Assembly: GCA_003233345.1 (NCBI GenBank)
Contig: QILK01000204.1
Location: forward strand, 1 to 33,742
Source: Gammaproteobacteria bacterium
Lineage (GTDB): Bacteria > Pseudomonadota > Gammaproteobacteria > SZUA-21
DNA length: 33,742 bases
Direction: 5' to 3'
Of the stretch, positions 1 through 8,940 are shown piece after piece. The notes below the pieces were generated by a model. It was not told where the DNA came from. It was given only the letters and a program-made list of their open reading frames with translations, and ran no database searches. The translations under genes were made by a program, and so were the position numbers. How positions within the stretch are numbered: position 1 is the stretch's first letter; each line of letters starts with the position of its first letter.

Positions 1-622
1 CGAACCGCATCGGATGCAGCATCATATCCAAAATGCTGACCAGTTTTGCCTGGTATTTTCTATTAAATTTATTGACTTTTTTATCCGCACCAGAATTTTC
101 TGAGCTCACCTGCTGCTGCGCCTTGGTATTTTTATCGTTTACGCCGGGCGATGGTTTTAATTCATTTAAGTGAATACAATCAAGAAATGCGATAGCTAGG
201 TAAAAAAACAGGACTACCGCAGCACTTAATGCCATTTTATTCTGAAAAACCTGACGCCACGATCGCTTTAGGTGTTCTTTGCTGCGGATATAAAACACAC
301 CCGTTATTAATAGGTAAATGAGCAGGATAAATAGATAGTCTGTGTAGAGAAATCTCGGTCGACCAAATGCAAGTAAAATTGCAGCGATCACCGCTGTCAG
401 TATCGTCGTAGAAAGCAATGCCTTAGTAGCCCAAACAAGATGCTGGTTATAGCGTATGCAAAATACAGTTATAAGTGACAAAGACAAAAAGAAAATAAGT
501 GAAAACTGAGCATTAAAAAATTTGGGACCGCCAAATACTAACAATAACGAAAGCAAAAAACCAAATATCGTTATCATCGTCAGCAAGTTTTTTAAACGCT
601 GATGGGACATTTCCTTTTTCAT
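1..622 (-). CDS. OppC-type ABC transporter permease, N-terminal part (cut by window edge)
   Basis: Reverse-strand frame that opens with ATG at 622 and stays open to the window edge, giving about 207 codons of the N-terminal part. Its start overlaps the stop of the upstream permease gene (TGATG), typical of translational coupling. The translation begins MKKEMSHQRLKNLLTMITIF and has several hydrophobic segments. It then reaches the RSWRQVFQNKMALSAAVVLF stretch, which resembles the conserved region before the first membrane helix in OppC/DppC permeases, and ends in a hydrophilic loop. The extra N-terminal membrane segments (roughly residues 10-110) make this longer than a standard 300-residue OppC. 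The EAA loop lies outside the window. The role as second inner-membrane permease of a peptide-type importer is inferred from the operon and this motif. Confidence 0.75.
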   Translation of the reverse strand, partial: MKKEMSHQRLKNLLTMITIFGFLLSLLLVFGGPKFFNAQFSLIFFLSLSLITVFCIRYNQHLVWATKALLSTTILTAVIAAILLAFGRPRFLYTDYLFILLIYLLITGVFYIRSKEHLKRSWRQVFQNKMALSAAVVLFFYLAIAFLDCIHLNELKPSPGVNDKNTKAQQQVSSENSGADKKVNKFNRKYQAKLVSILDMMLHPMRF

Positions 623-1596
623 CAATTTAACCTGACACGTGGATCAACAAAGGTATAGGATATGTCAGTCAAAACCAGGCCAACGATATATAATACCGAA
701 CCAAGAAAAACCATGGAACGCACAATTCCAAAATCCTGCGCACGAATGCCTTCGATCACATAACTTCCAAGACCCGGAATTCCAAAAAATGCCTCCAGCA
801 CCAGGCTACCCATAAACAATGATGGCAAAATAACGACTATTCCGGTCAGTATGGGTATCAAGGCATTGCCTAATACATGTTTAAACAACACCAGAATTTC
901 ACTTAAGCCTTTTGCACGTGCTGTCCGGACATAGTCTTTATTGATATCCTCAAGAAAAATTGTTCGATACCAGCGACTACTGGTGCCGAAGCCGGAAATA
1001 ATACCTATCACTACAGGAAGGACTAAAAATTTAAAGGTATTTCCCGGGTCATAACCTGATATCGGTGCCAGGTGTAAAATTTTTCCGATTAAAAACTGTC
1101 CGCCAATGATAAAAAACATCGAAGATATCGACATGAGAATAACGCAGAATACCACACCCCATATATCAATATACGTGGCGCGAAAAAATGCTAATAACAT
1201 AGCAAAGGTAATAAACACAAAAACACCTATGATTAAATTCGGTATCGCGATCGCGAGACTCGGCCACATCCTCTGACTAATATCGTAACCGATATTACGG
1301 CCATTATCAGCGTTACCAAACTCAAACATAAATAATCTTATTGATTTTTGATAGAATAAAGTTTCAGTAAATTTATCTGACCCATTTGCCTGGCTGTTAT
1401 ACCATTTCGGTTTGTCATAACCATGCGCTATCTTCCAACGTTCTATCGCCGCAGTCGTTATATTCTTGGTACCTAATTGTGACCGCGCCATATCATCTGG
1501 ACTGTTAAGACTAAAAAACAATAGAAATGTAAATAGATTTACCGCGATCAGTATCGGGATCGCGTATAAAATTCGCCTTATAATATATGCCAGCAT
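622..1596 (-). CDS. OppB/DppB-type ABC transporter permease
   Basis: This 324-residue inner-membrane permease belongs to the peptide/nickel/oligopeptide importer family. It starts MLAYIIRRILYAIPILIAVN, the usual OppB/DppB opening with one N-terminal helix, followed by a periplasmic loop (about 30-110) and further helices. The EAA-type coupling loop lies near residues 222-248 (YVRTARAKGLSEILVLFKHV and on). The family C-terminal signature EAFFGIPGLG is present. The ATG lies 5 nt after the stop of the substrate-binding protein gene, and the stop overlaps the next permease start, so the three genes form one operon. The substrate is not shown by the sequence. Position beside fabI matches the PA1807-PA1811 importer of Pseudomonas by recall, a peptide/nucleoside-peptide transporter. 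Confidence 0.92.
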   Translation of the reverse strand: MLAYIIRRILYAIPILIAVNLFTFLLFFSLNSPDDMARSQLGTKNITTAAIERWKIAHGYDKPKWYNSQANGSDKFTETLFYQKSIRLFMFEFGNADNGRNIGYDISQRMWPSLAIAIPNLIIGVFVFITFAMLLAFFRATYIDIWGVVFCVILMSISSMFFIIGGQFLIGKILHLAPISGYDPGNTFKFLVLPVVIGIISGFGTSSRWYRTIFLEDINKDYVRTARAKGLSEILVLFKHVLGNALIPILTGIVVILPSLFMGSLVLEAFFGIPGLGSYVIEGIRAQDFGIVRSMVFLGSVLYIVGLVLTDISYTFVDPRVRLN

Positions 1597-1600
1597 AGGT

Positions 1601-4117
1601 CTACTCTTTTGTATTATCCAAATTTACTTCGCGCATGGTTTTTTTCAATGATTTTTTATACACACGTATCGCCGGTATCAAGGTAACGAAAATAACCAGC
1701 AACAAGATATAAACCGGCATCATGATCGGTTTATTCCACCTTGCTCTTAACCGGTGACGTGTGGCCGCATCAATACGTTTATACATTAGCAAATTATGAG
1801 CAAGATCGTTTGTTTTGGCATTTTTATACCACTGATGATAAAGCGCAAAACTTTTTGGATTAAAACCCCAGATCCAGGGCGAATCCTTGGTGCTTATGGC
1901 CACCATGCGTCGAATAATTTTTTCCCTCACGACACTGTCTGGCATCGTCTCCATGATCTTAAATAAGGCATTAAATTTCACGTTATCATAGTTTGCAGCA
2001 TTTTCACCACGATGTTTGACTTTGCCGTTGGGCCCATACAATAAAAATAAAAAATTTTCAGGATCTGGGTAATCGGCATTCCAGCCCAATCGAAACAACT
2101 GGGCTTTCCCATTGAGCATTTTTTGCTGGAAACGGTTATAATCGGTTTCGCGAATTTCCAACTGGATGCCTATCTGATCCAGCTTTTCTTTATACCAGTC
2201 GCGGTTGGCCTTATCTTCTGCGCCGCCGCCAGTGACATCAAAATACAATATTAGCTTTTCGCCAGTCTTGGGATCAATCCCGTCAGAAAATCCTGCCTTG
2301 ACCATTAACTGCCGTGCTATTTCGATAGACTTGCGCTTGGGCTTACCGTCAACCCAATCATAAACAAATGGATTGATTCCAGCTTTACCTTTAGCGTGTC
2401 CAAACATGCCAGGCGGTAATGGCCCCTGGGCGGCTTTACCTCTCCCGTTTAGAAATATACTGATATATTCTTCATAATCAACAGCGATCGAAATCGCCTG
2501 ACGTAAATATTGTTTTTTCGGTTCATATCCGCCGACAACCGGATCGAGCATGTTAAAGCCCAAATAAGAAATACTCATACGCACCGAGGTAATCAGTTTT
2601 ATACCTTTGGTCGCCATGGTGTCTGTTAACCGGGCATCGCCTGAGACATTGATTTTGACCGCCTGATCAAAACTTTCCGAGATAAGACCTGATGCATCAA
2701 AATAACCCTGCAAAAATTTACTCCATAGCGGGATACTCTCTTTTTCCAGGCTATAGACTACCTTATCAACGAAGGGCATCATTTTGTTTTTGTCCCTAAG
2801 CAGCCCTCTTTCTTCATCACCCTTTTCACCTCTATCCGGATAAGGCATACCACGAAAATTCGGATTTCTCTGCATAATCATTTGGCTATTGGGATCATTC
2901 TTGCTAAGAAAATAGGCGCCGGTGCCAACCGGGTACCAGTTCATCGAAATATTTTGCTCTTTCATACCTTTTTGACTATAAAATTTCTCCGCCTCGTGGG
3001 GCACGGGTGCAAAAAATGGCATGGCTAACCAATACTTCAGCTGCGGGTACTGACCTTTTATTTTGATTTGATAGGTATATCTATCGATGACTTTAACGCC
3101 GGGTAATTCAAATTTTTTCAAATCCAGATATTGGTAATCCAGTTGGGCACTTTTCAGATTTTGTTGAAATGTGGGAATCGCCTCTTCACCTGTTTTTGCA
3201 ATTGCTTCCACTGCCACTAATTCACTGATCATTAATTTTAACTGTGATGCTTGACGTTTTGTCTTTGCCACCCGTTCAAAATCCATCGCCACCCTATGCG
3301 CCCAATAGAACTCGATATTTTTTTTAAACTTTTTTGTATAGCTGTTTTTTATGTCGACAATTGACTCGCCACGTGTCCCAACTCTATCGATTTCATTTAG
3401 CAACCTTTCGAGTGTCTGAATTTTTAATTTTAATTTACGATTATGCTGGGCAAGCTGCTGTGACAGTTCTTTTAGTCCAACAATATACTTTGCCATGGTA
3501 CTCAATATCGGACTATTAATTCTTGGATGTGCCAGTCGTTTAATTTGATAGGCATAATCGTCAGACGTTAACTCACGGGTAGCGGTTTTTTTAAAATCGG
3601 CCAGTGAGTTTTTAGCCGCGATCGTCGCTGGCGAAAGCTGATGATAAAGCAAATTACCCGCTGGGTCTCGGGCAAACGCCGGGTGGGGTTGATATTGAAT
3701 GCCTTTTTTTATGTTTATGTTATAAAGTGAGTAAGCAACTTTCCGAACTGCCGATGGCTTTTTAATTAATTTGTTTTCTTTATCGTAGTGCTGCACGTCC
3801 GGCAATTGGGTGGCCGTCAAGGGCATCAACTCACGGGTTAAATAATGGTACTGTAAAGGCGGCTCATAAATATTACCGATAAATCGGTATTCAGTTGCAC
3901 TATACGAACGGGCTGGGTCGAGATGTTTCGGCCTTTCAGAAAATGAGCTATACAAAATATTTTTATTGCTTTGCGATTTTGGATAAGGATTGTTCCAGTT
4001 GTCCCCAGAACAGGCACCCAACGATGCGGCTAGTAACAATATGAGTATCGCAATGATACCCCATTTCACCAGTCGAAAAAAACAGGCCGTTTTACTGTTT
4101 AAACTAATGCTCACCAA
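1601..4117 (-). CDS. Large extracellular solute-binding lipoprotein (SBP_bac_5), ABC importer
   Basis: This 838-residue substrate-binding protein is the first gene of the ABC importer operon. A hydrophobic leader (residues 16-33) ends in the lipobox LGAC with Cys36, so export and lipidation are expected. The family-5 body is recognisable: SERPKHLDPARSYSATEYRF near the N-terminus, FLGFNML-type and GWNADYPDPENFLFLLYGPN segments in the C-terminal half. Two things are odd. A Lys/Glu-rich, probably helical insert sits at about 206-335 between the usual ligand-lobe segments. A predicted membrane helix (about 798-820) with a basic tail follows the binding domain. Most family members are 500-600 residues. 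The start is TTG 4117 or GTG 4114; neither has a strong ribosome-binding site. Substrate unknown, probably peptides. Confidence 0.9.
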   Translation of the reverse strand: MVSISLNSKTACFFRLVKWGIIAILILLLAASLGACSGDNWNNPYPKSQSNKNILYSSFSERPKHLDPARSYSATEYRFIGNIYEPPLQYHYLTRELMPLTATQLPDVQHYDKENKLIKKPSAVRKVAYSLYNINIKKGIQYQPHPAFARDPAGNLLYHQLSPATIAAKNSLADFKKTATRELTSDDYAYQIKRLAHPRINSPILSTMAKYIVGLKELSQQLAQHNRKLKLKIQTLERLLNEIDRVGTRGESIVDIKNSYTKKFKKNIEFYWAHRVAMDFERVAKTKRQASQLKLMISELVAVEAIAKTGEEAIPTFQQNLKSAQLDYQYLDLKKFELPGVKVIDRYTYQIKIKGQYPQLKYWLAMPFFAPVPHEAEKFYSQKGMKEQNISMNWYPVGTGAYFLSKNDPNSQMIMQRNPNFRGMPYPDRGEKGDEERGLLRDKNKMMPFVDKVVYSLEKESIPLWSKFLQGYFDASGLISESFDQAVKINVSGDARLTDTMATKGIKLITSVRMSISYLGFNMLDPVVGGYEPKKQYLRQAISIAVDYEEYISIFLNGRGKAAQGPLPPGMFGHAKGKAGINPFVYDWVDGKPKRKSIEIARQLMVKAGFSDGIDPKTGEKLILYFDVTGGGAEDKANRDWYKEKLDQIGIQLEIRETDYNRFQQKMLNGKAQLFRLGWNADYPDPENFLFLLYGPNGKVKHRGENAANYDNVKFNALFKIMETMPDSVVREKIIRRMVAISTKDSPWIWGFNPKSFALYHQWYKNAKTNDLAHNLLMYKRIDAATRHRLRARWNKPIMMPVYILLLVIFVTLIPAIRVYKKSLKKTMREVNLDNTKE

Positions 4118-4395
4118 TTCAAAAACTCATTTTCAAAACCATAACTATACGCCACTGCCAAGGGTTTCCAAACACTCTTTTAAGCTCAAAATATCTTTTA
4201 ATCTTAAAGGCTTTATGTTACAAATCATGCTTGCGCCAATCGTGATTGAATATTATTTAGGCATAATTTTTTGACGCTGGCACAGGCTGCTAAATTCAAT
4301 AATGTTATAGAGTTTAGTAAAGTTTAGTTGTTTAGGATATAAAAGGCTTCGATATAACTGGGACAGATTACAACCCGAATCGATATAAATCTAAA

Positions 4396-4410
4396 TTGAT
4401 TATAAATCAA
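4396..4410. promoter_or_regulatory. Short inverted repeat upstream of fabI (possible operator)
   Basis: TTGATTATAAATCAA is a 6-3-6 inverted repeat ending 19 bases before the fabI ATG. The 312-base gap between the divergent ABC operon and fabI must hold promoters for both. I could not pick a convincing -35/-10 pair for either: TATAAA at 4339 and TATAAC at 4354 are candidate -10 boxes for fabI. The repeat lies where a repressor or an mRNA hairpin could act. It does not match the FadR or FabR consensus as I know them. The motif could be chance in AT-rich DNA. Confidence 0.25.
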
Positions 4411-4429
4411 TCAAATGTGAGTATTTTCT

Positions 4430-5212
4430 ATGGGCTTTCTAACAGATAAAAAAATTCTAATCGTCGGTTTGGCTAGCAACCGCTCTATCGCTTGGGGCAT
4501 TGCCCAGGCAATGAAACGAGAGGGTGCGGAACTGGCGTTTACCTACCAAAATGAAAAACTCCGCGATCGGGTGGAAAAACTTGCCTCTGAATGTGGTTCA
4601 GAAATCACGGTTCCCTGTGACGTATCCAGCGATGAAGAAATTGAGGCAGTATTTGATCATTTGGATGATTATTGGGATCACGTCGATGGTATCGTCCACT
4701 CAGTCGCCTTTGCGCCGCGCGATGAACTCGGTGGCGACTACCTGGATGTGGTGACACGTGAAGGTTTTAACATTGCCCATGAAATCAGTTCCTATAGTTT
4801 TGCCGCCCTGGCCAAAGCCGGGCGCAACAAGATGCAAGGTCGAAATGCGTCATTGATCACCCTCTCCTATCTGGGCGCAGAAAGAACCATTCAAAATTAT
4901 AATGTCATGGGTCCGGCAAAGGCCAGTTTGGAAGCCAATGTTCGTTATATGGCTCAGGCATTGGGACCGGAAAATATACGAGTCAATGCGGTCTCCGCCG
5001 GCCCTATCCGTACGCTGGCCGCCGCTGGCATCAGTAATTTTAAACGTATGATGGACCATGTAGAAAACGTAGCACCATTAAGACGTAATATTACCACTGA
5101 GGAAGTTGGTAACATGGCCGCTTTTTTATGTTCTGATTTAGCATCCGGGGTGACCGGAGAAATCGTTTATGTTGATGCCGGATTTAACACTATCGGTATG
5201 ACGTTGGCTTAA
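4430..5212 (+). CDS. fabI: Enoyl-[acyl-carrier-protein] reductase (NADH), FabI
   Basis: FabI catalyses the last reduction of each fatty-acid elongation cycle, trans-2-enoyl-ACP to acyl-ACP, in the cytosol. At 260 residues it has the usual length of the family. It is a short-chain dehydrogenase-like fold with the FabI-type nucleotide motif G13-LASNR-S19-IAW-G23. The FabI active-site pattern is also present: Tyr147, Tyr157 and Lys164 in [19 protein letters not shown] (Tyr-x6-Tyr, then Lys). The C-terminal [15 protein letters not shown] is typical. ATG at 4430 follows a weak GTGAG ribosome-binding site. It is transcribed alone on the plus strand, divergent from the ABC importer and convergent with the symporter gene. 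Adjacency to ppiD/lon/clp is conserved in Pseudomonas, though here a symporter gene is inserted between. Confidence 0.97.
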   Translation: MGFLTDKKILIVGLASNRSIAWGIAQAMKREGAELAFTYQNEKLRDRVEKLASECGSEITVPCDVSSDEEIEAVFDHLDDYWDHVDGIVHSVAFAPRDELGGDYLDVVTREGFNIAHEISSYSFAALAKAGRNKMQGRNASLITLSYLGAERTIQNYNVMGPAKASLEANVRYMAQALGPENIRVNAVSAGPIRTLAAAGISNFKRMMDHVENVAPLRRNITTEEVGNMAAFLCSDLASGVTGEIVYVDAGFNTIGMTLA

Positions 5213-5220
5213 ATCTAACA

Positions 5221-5276
5221 AATCAAGTAGCCCGGACTTCGCGAAGCGAACGCCGGGAAGTCCGGGCTACTTGATT
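5221..5276. repeat. Perfect 20-bp-stem palindromic element (GTAGCCCGGA type), possible terminator
   Basis: Bases 5221-5240 and 5257-5276 are exact reverse complements (20 bp, no mismatch) around a 16-base loop that itself contains the palindrome CTTCGCGAAG. The element sits between the convergent ends of fabI and the symporter gene, and its right arm encodes the last codons of the symporter. There is no clear T-run, so it is a strong hairpin that could end or protect both transcripts rather than a standard terminator. Its core (5227-5258) recurs with one mismatch at 33635-33666. GTAGCCCGGA...TCCGGGCTAC palindromes are, as I recall, widespread in gammaproteobacterial genomes as REP-like repeats. 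Confidence 0.8.
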
Positions 5277-6631
5277 AGAATTTGATCCTCGCCTTCACTT
5301 CTGGCGATGGTTACTGCTGCCGCGGAATCACTCAATACATTAACTGATGTACGCAGCATATCCAGGGGTCTGTCGACAAAATAAATGATGGCAATGATGC
5401 CAAGAATAGCCGGGTTGATACTTTCGGCGATAATGATAATTGCAAATAGAGACGCTGACGGCACACCTGCCACACCGATAGAGGTTAATAGCGCCAAAAT
5501 AACCACCATGACCTGCTGGCCAAAGCTAATGTCAAATCCGATCACCTGGGCCAAAAACATCACTGCAACACATTCGTATAACGCCGTACCATCCATATTA
5601 ACCGTCGCCCCTAACGGCAGCACAAAACTGGCTGTACGTTTGGAGACGCCGGCATTTTTTTCCACACATTCGATGGTTATTGGCAATGTCGCTGCCGAAG
5701 AAGACGTTGAAAATGCAGTTAACAACGCATCGCGCATCGCTTTAAAATGCAAAACCGGGCTTACCCTTGCGACAAATTTTAGTATGAGCGGGATGACAAT
5801 AAACGCGTGGATTGCCAGTGCACCGAGTGTGGTAAGAAAAAACGCAAGAATAATACTAAACATCCCAGCAATTTTACCGGGTTCTACTCCAGCAACTACC
5901 GCCGCCACCAGACCAAATACGCCAATAGGCGCAAATTTCATGATAAAATGCGTCATCGCCATCATGATTTCAAACAAACCCTGCCAGAAATTCAGCTGCG
6001 CATCACGATACTGTTCCTTAATACGTGACATAAACACGGCAAATAAAATACAAAAGACGATGACTGCCAGCAATTTGCCATTATTGGACGCGGCCTGAAC
6101 GATATTTTGCGGAACCATGTTAACAATAGCATCACGAATCTCGCTAACATCCCGCTTGGTGCCGTCAGCCTTGAGCATTTTCTGCTTCACGGCATCGGGT
6201 AACTTAGCCGCCTCACTTTTGCTAATTCCCAACACCTGGTCTGCCGGTTTACCATCGATCAAACCCGGTTTGACTAAATTGACCATCGCCAGGCCAATAA
6301 TAATCGCGATAGAGCTAGTGACCAGATAAAATAATATCGTTTTAAGCCCAAGACGACCTAAGCCTTTGGTTTCCTTCATACTGGCAATGCTAGTGATAAT
6401 CGACGCCGCGATTAAGGGCACAACGATCATCTTTAGCGCATTTAGAAAAATATCACCGACAAACTTATAAGCCTCTAAAAAACTAAACCCGAGTAATTTG
6501 ACATCTAACGCTGGACCGATTTTCTTTGGATCAACGTGATCAAAAAAGACGCCTTCCATCGACATAATACCCGCGACGACCGCTAGTGCCAACGCAATCA
6601 GTATTTGCCAATGTAATTTTAGCTTTAACAA
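5267..6631 (-). CDS. Dicarboxylate/amino acid:cation symporter (DAACS family)
   Basis: This 454-residue secondary transporter of the GltP/DctA/SstT family imports glutamate, aspartate or C4-dicarboxylates with Na+ or H+ across the inner membrane. Family signatures are clear: the serine-rich re-entrant hairpin STSSSAATLP (308-317), and the helix-7 motif NMDGT (345-349) that binds cation and substrate. About eight hydrophobic segments are present, and a hydrophilic loop lies at about 122-180. Which substrate is used cannot be decided from sequence. The start is TTG at 6631, just 2 nt after the ppiD stop, with a GAAGAAAT stretch as possible ribosome-binding site inside the ppiD end, so the gene is probably translated from the ppiD transcript. 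Its final codons lie inside the 20-bp-stem palindrome. Confidence 0.93.
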   Translation of the reverse strand: MLKLKLHWQILIALALAVVAGIMSMEGVFFDHVDPKKIGPALDVKLLGFSFLEAYKFVGDIFLNALKMIVVPLIAASIITSIASMKETKGLGRLGLKTILFYLVTSSIAIIIGLAMVNLVKPGLIDGKPADQVLGISKSEAAKLPDAVKQKMLKADGTKRDVSEIRDAIVNMVPQNIVQAASNNGKLLAVIVFCILFAVFMSRIKEQYRDAQLNFWQGLFEIMMAMTHFIMKFAPIGVFGLVAAVVAGVEPGKIAGMFSIILAFFLTTLGALAIHAFIVIPLILKFVARVSPVLHFKAMRDALLTAFSTSSSAATLPITIECVEKNAGVSKRTASFVLPLGATVNMDGTALYECVAVMFLAQVIGFDISFGQQVMVVILALLTSIGVAGVPSASLFAIIIIAESINPAILGIIAIIYFVDRPLDMLRTSVNVLSDSAAAVTIARSEGEDQILIK

Positions 6632-6633
6632 GA

Positions 6634-8583
6634 TTATTTCTTCTGCGGCTTTCTAGTTGCCTGCTTGGTATTCATAATGATATCTGCTTTTTCCCTCAAA
6701 TAATCCAATATGACAATTTGCATATTTCGAGCTAACAAGTCTGAATGGTAAGCCTTGAATAATTTAGCCAGTTGTTTATTGTTTTGTGCATCGTCTGTGT
6801 CTGGCTTAGACGATAAAACCTGATAAACAATATAATCTCCATTGGCTAACTGGATCTGCCCATTTAATGGTTTTTTATCGTGAGGAATACCCGTCTTAAA
6901 GGCAGCCTGGACCAGGGTGGCAGAATATTTTTTATCACCTTGTCGAGATAGCTCTTTAACCGAAACCAGGTTAACTTTTGCTGATTTAGCAACCGCCTCA
7001 AGATCTCCACTTTTTTCCAGCTCCGCGTATAGTAGCCTGCCCTCTTTAGCGGCCTTTTCGCGACTTAGTTTTTCTATAAGATCAGTCTTTACCTTTTCTT
7101 TTATTTCTTCATAGGCAAGCACAGCCCGGTTTTTGTGTTTATGCAGGCGCAGGATTATATACCGTTGAGAAAGAAAATCTTTTTTGCTTTTCTGTAGTTT
7201 AATCGGCTTACTGTTATAACTTTCACTGGCAACACCATCAGCAAAAACATCGCCGGTAAACGCCACTGTTACTATTTTCTTTTCGGCAATAACACCGCTG
7301 TTACCACCTTTTCGGGTAAACCAGTCTGATATCTTTATTTCAAGCTTGAGTTTATCAGCTGCCACATCCAGTGTTTCTGAATTATCATCGGTCAGATCAT
7401 AAAGAGATTCGCTAATTTTAGCGTATTTTTTATCGGCTATTATCTTTTTATAATTGGTTTTCAGTTTTTCCTTAATATCTTCATAGGCAATAACGGTGCC
7501 GGGCTTGCTTAAGGTCGATTTTAGAATATGGTAGCCGTGTTTAGATCTGATCGGAGCGGTATATTGACCTGTTCCCAGTTTCGATAATGGCTTATAAAAT
7601 TCTTTGTTAGTTTTTGGATCAATGACACCTAAGTCACCATCAGGTGATACTTTATCCTCTGAAACTTTTTTAAGTAAATCATCGAACTTTTCGCCCTTTT
7701 TTAGTTTTGCGTAAGTTTCATCTGCCTTCTTTTTTGCTATCGCCTCGGCACCTGCTTTTGCTCCTTTTTTAACGGCAAAGAATATATGCGCTGCCTTGAT
7801 AATCGGTGCAGTTTTGTATAACAACTTGTTAGTCTCATAATAGTTTTTAACGTCTTCTTCCTTGACGGTAATTTTGTCAAATATGTCTTTATAGGGCAGT
7901 TCGAGATAAGCAATTTTTGCCTTTTCTTCGGTCATATATAGTTTTTTATTATTATTATAGAATTTCTTTTGCATTTCGTCGGTAATTTTAAGGTCGCCGA
8001 GACTATCTTTGGCAGTAAGAATGCTATAGACCAGTGAGATTTTGCGATTACGGTTTTTCAGAACCGTTTTCACTTCATTGTCAGAGGCAAATTCCGTACC
8101 CAACACGCCAAAATCAAACCGGCGTTTTAATGTCTGCGTGCGGTGTAGTTTATTAAAACTTTCAAGCGTTAACTCCTGGTTTTGCAGAAACTGGTTAAAC
8201 GCTGCTGGTTGAAACTTGTTGCCATCACGGAAATCCGGAGCCGCTTGAATCAGTCTTAATATTTGCTCATCGCTTAATTCAAAACCCTCATCCACCATTG
8301 CCTGGGTAATCATTTCTTCGGTAACCATCGCCTCAAGGACAGCAAGCTTTAGTCGATTACGCGCTTCGCTCGTCAGCGTTTGCCGACTTTGATACTCATG
8401 CTGTCGAACCCTGTCTTTAAATTCTTCGAAAGATATCTTTTCACCATTTACTTTCGCTACAAATTGCGCGGATCCGCCACCAACATATTCAGTTATACCC
8501 CATAACATAAATGGAATAATTAATAATATAATAACAACCCAGCCGAACCAACCCGTTGCCTTGTCTCTAAGTGCTAGTAACAT
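6634..8583 (-). CDS. ppiD: Periplasmic folding chaperone PpiD (SurA-N/parvulin, membrane-anchored)
   Basis: PpiD is an inner-membrane-anchored periplasmic chaperone that meets secreted proteins leaving the Sec translocon. I place the start at ATG 8583 (649 residues; E. coli PpiD is 623), giving MLLALRDKATGWFGWVVIIL with a single N-terminal helix at about 12-30. A longer GTG-started frame to 8679 would add an implausible 32-residue leader. A SurA_N-like region (about 45-170) follows, with VAKVNGEKISFEEFKDRVRQ typical of the family. A parvulin-type domain lies at about 263-355 (KAAHIFFAV ... SKHGYHILK). The C-terminal part is rich in Lys. It lies downstream of hupB and two tRNA genes on the same strand and is followed directly by the symporter gene. 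Confidence 0.94.
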   Translation of the reverse strand: MLLALRDKATGWFGWVVIILLIIPFMLWGITEYVGGGSAQFVAKVNGEKISFEEFKDRVRQHEYQSRQTLTSEARNRLKLAVLEAMVTEEMITQAMVDEGFELSDEQILRLIQAAPDFRDGNKFQPAAFNQFLQNQELTLESFNKLHRTQTLKRRFDFGVLGTEFASDNEVKTVLKNRNRKISLVYSILTAKDSLGDLKITDEMQKKFYNNNKKLYMTEEKAKIAYLELPYKDIFDKITVKEEDVKNYYETNKLLYKTAPIIKAAHIFFAVKKGAKAGAEAIAKKKADETYAKLKKGEKFDDLLKKVSEDKVSPDGDLGVIDPKTNKEFYKPLSKLGTGQYTAPIRSKHGYHILKSTLSKPGTVIAYEDIKEKLKTNYKKIIADKKYAKISESLYDLTDDNSETLDVAADKLKLEIKISDWFTRKGGNSGVIAEKKIVTVAFTGDVFADGVASESYNSKPIKLQKSKKDFLSQRYIILRLHKHKNRAVLAYEEIKEKVKTDLIEKLSREKAAKEGRLLYAELEKSGDLEAVAKSAKVNLVSVKELSRQGDKKYSATLVQAAFKTGIPHDKKPLNGQIQLANGDYIVYQVLSSKPDTDDAQNNKQLAKLFKAYHSDLLARNMQIVILDYLREKADIIMNTKQATRKPQKK

Positions 8584-8770
8584 GAGGAATCCAATCTGTT
8601 TTGCAAAAATCCCGATTATATATGGGTTTGCACTGAAGTTTAAGAGTAAGTTTAAGAAAATAGTCTGCAGTGCTATCACTGCTGTATAAAACCCATTAAA
8701 TTTCTAATATTTTTATTTATAATCAATAAGTTAATATACTATGGTTGTCACTGGATCAGTACCCTAAGGT

Positions 8771-8847
8771 TGGCGGAGTGGACGGGACTCGAACCCGCGA
8801 CCACCGGCGTGACAGGCCGGTATTCTAACCAACTGAACTACCACTCC
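8771..8847 (-). tRNA. tRNA-Asp (anticodon GTC)
   Basis: The reverse complement folds into a full 77-nt cloverleaf with encoded CCA. The acceptor is GGAGTGG/CCACTCC, the anticodon stem CCGGC/GCCGG with loop CTGTCAC giving GTC, and the T arm GCGGGTTCGAGTCCCGT. It lies 7 nt downstream of tRNA-Val and about 190 nt upstream of ppiD. Confidence 0.98.
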
Positions 8848-8854
8848 TAAACTT

Positions 8855-8930
8855 TGGTGGGTGCTGCAGGGATCGAACCTGCGACCCTCGCCTTGTAAGG
8901 GCGATGCTCTCCCAGCTGAGCTAAGCACCC
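8855..8930 (-). tRNA. tRNA-Val (anticodon TAC)
   Basis: The reverse complement is a 76-nt cloverleaf with encoded CCA. The acceptor is GGGTGCT/AGCACCC, the anticodon loop CTTACAA gives TAC, and the T arm is GCAGGTTCGATCCCTGC. It begins only 10 nt after the hupB stop on the same strand, so it is probably processed from a hupB-tRNA transcript. Confidence 0.98.
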
Positions 8931-8940
8931 GAAAGGCCCG

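Noticed and set aside
3990-4274. 94-codon plus-strand frame at the divergent ABC-fabI gap
   Set aside because: It lies mostly over the 5' end of the binding-protein gene, has no ribosome-binding site and no recognisable content.
5385-6098. 237-codon plus-strand frame
   Set aside because: Antisense shadow of the symporter gene; the symporter reading has complete family motifs.
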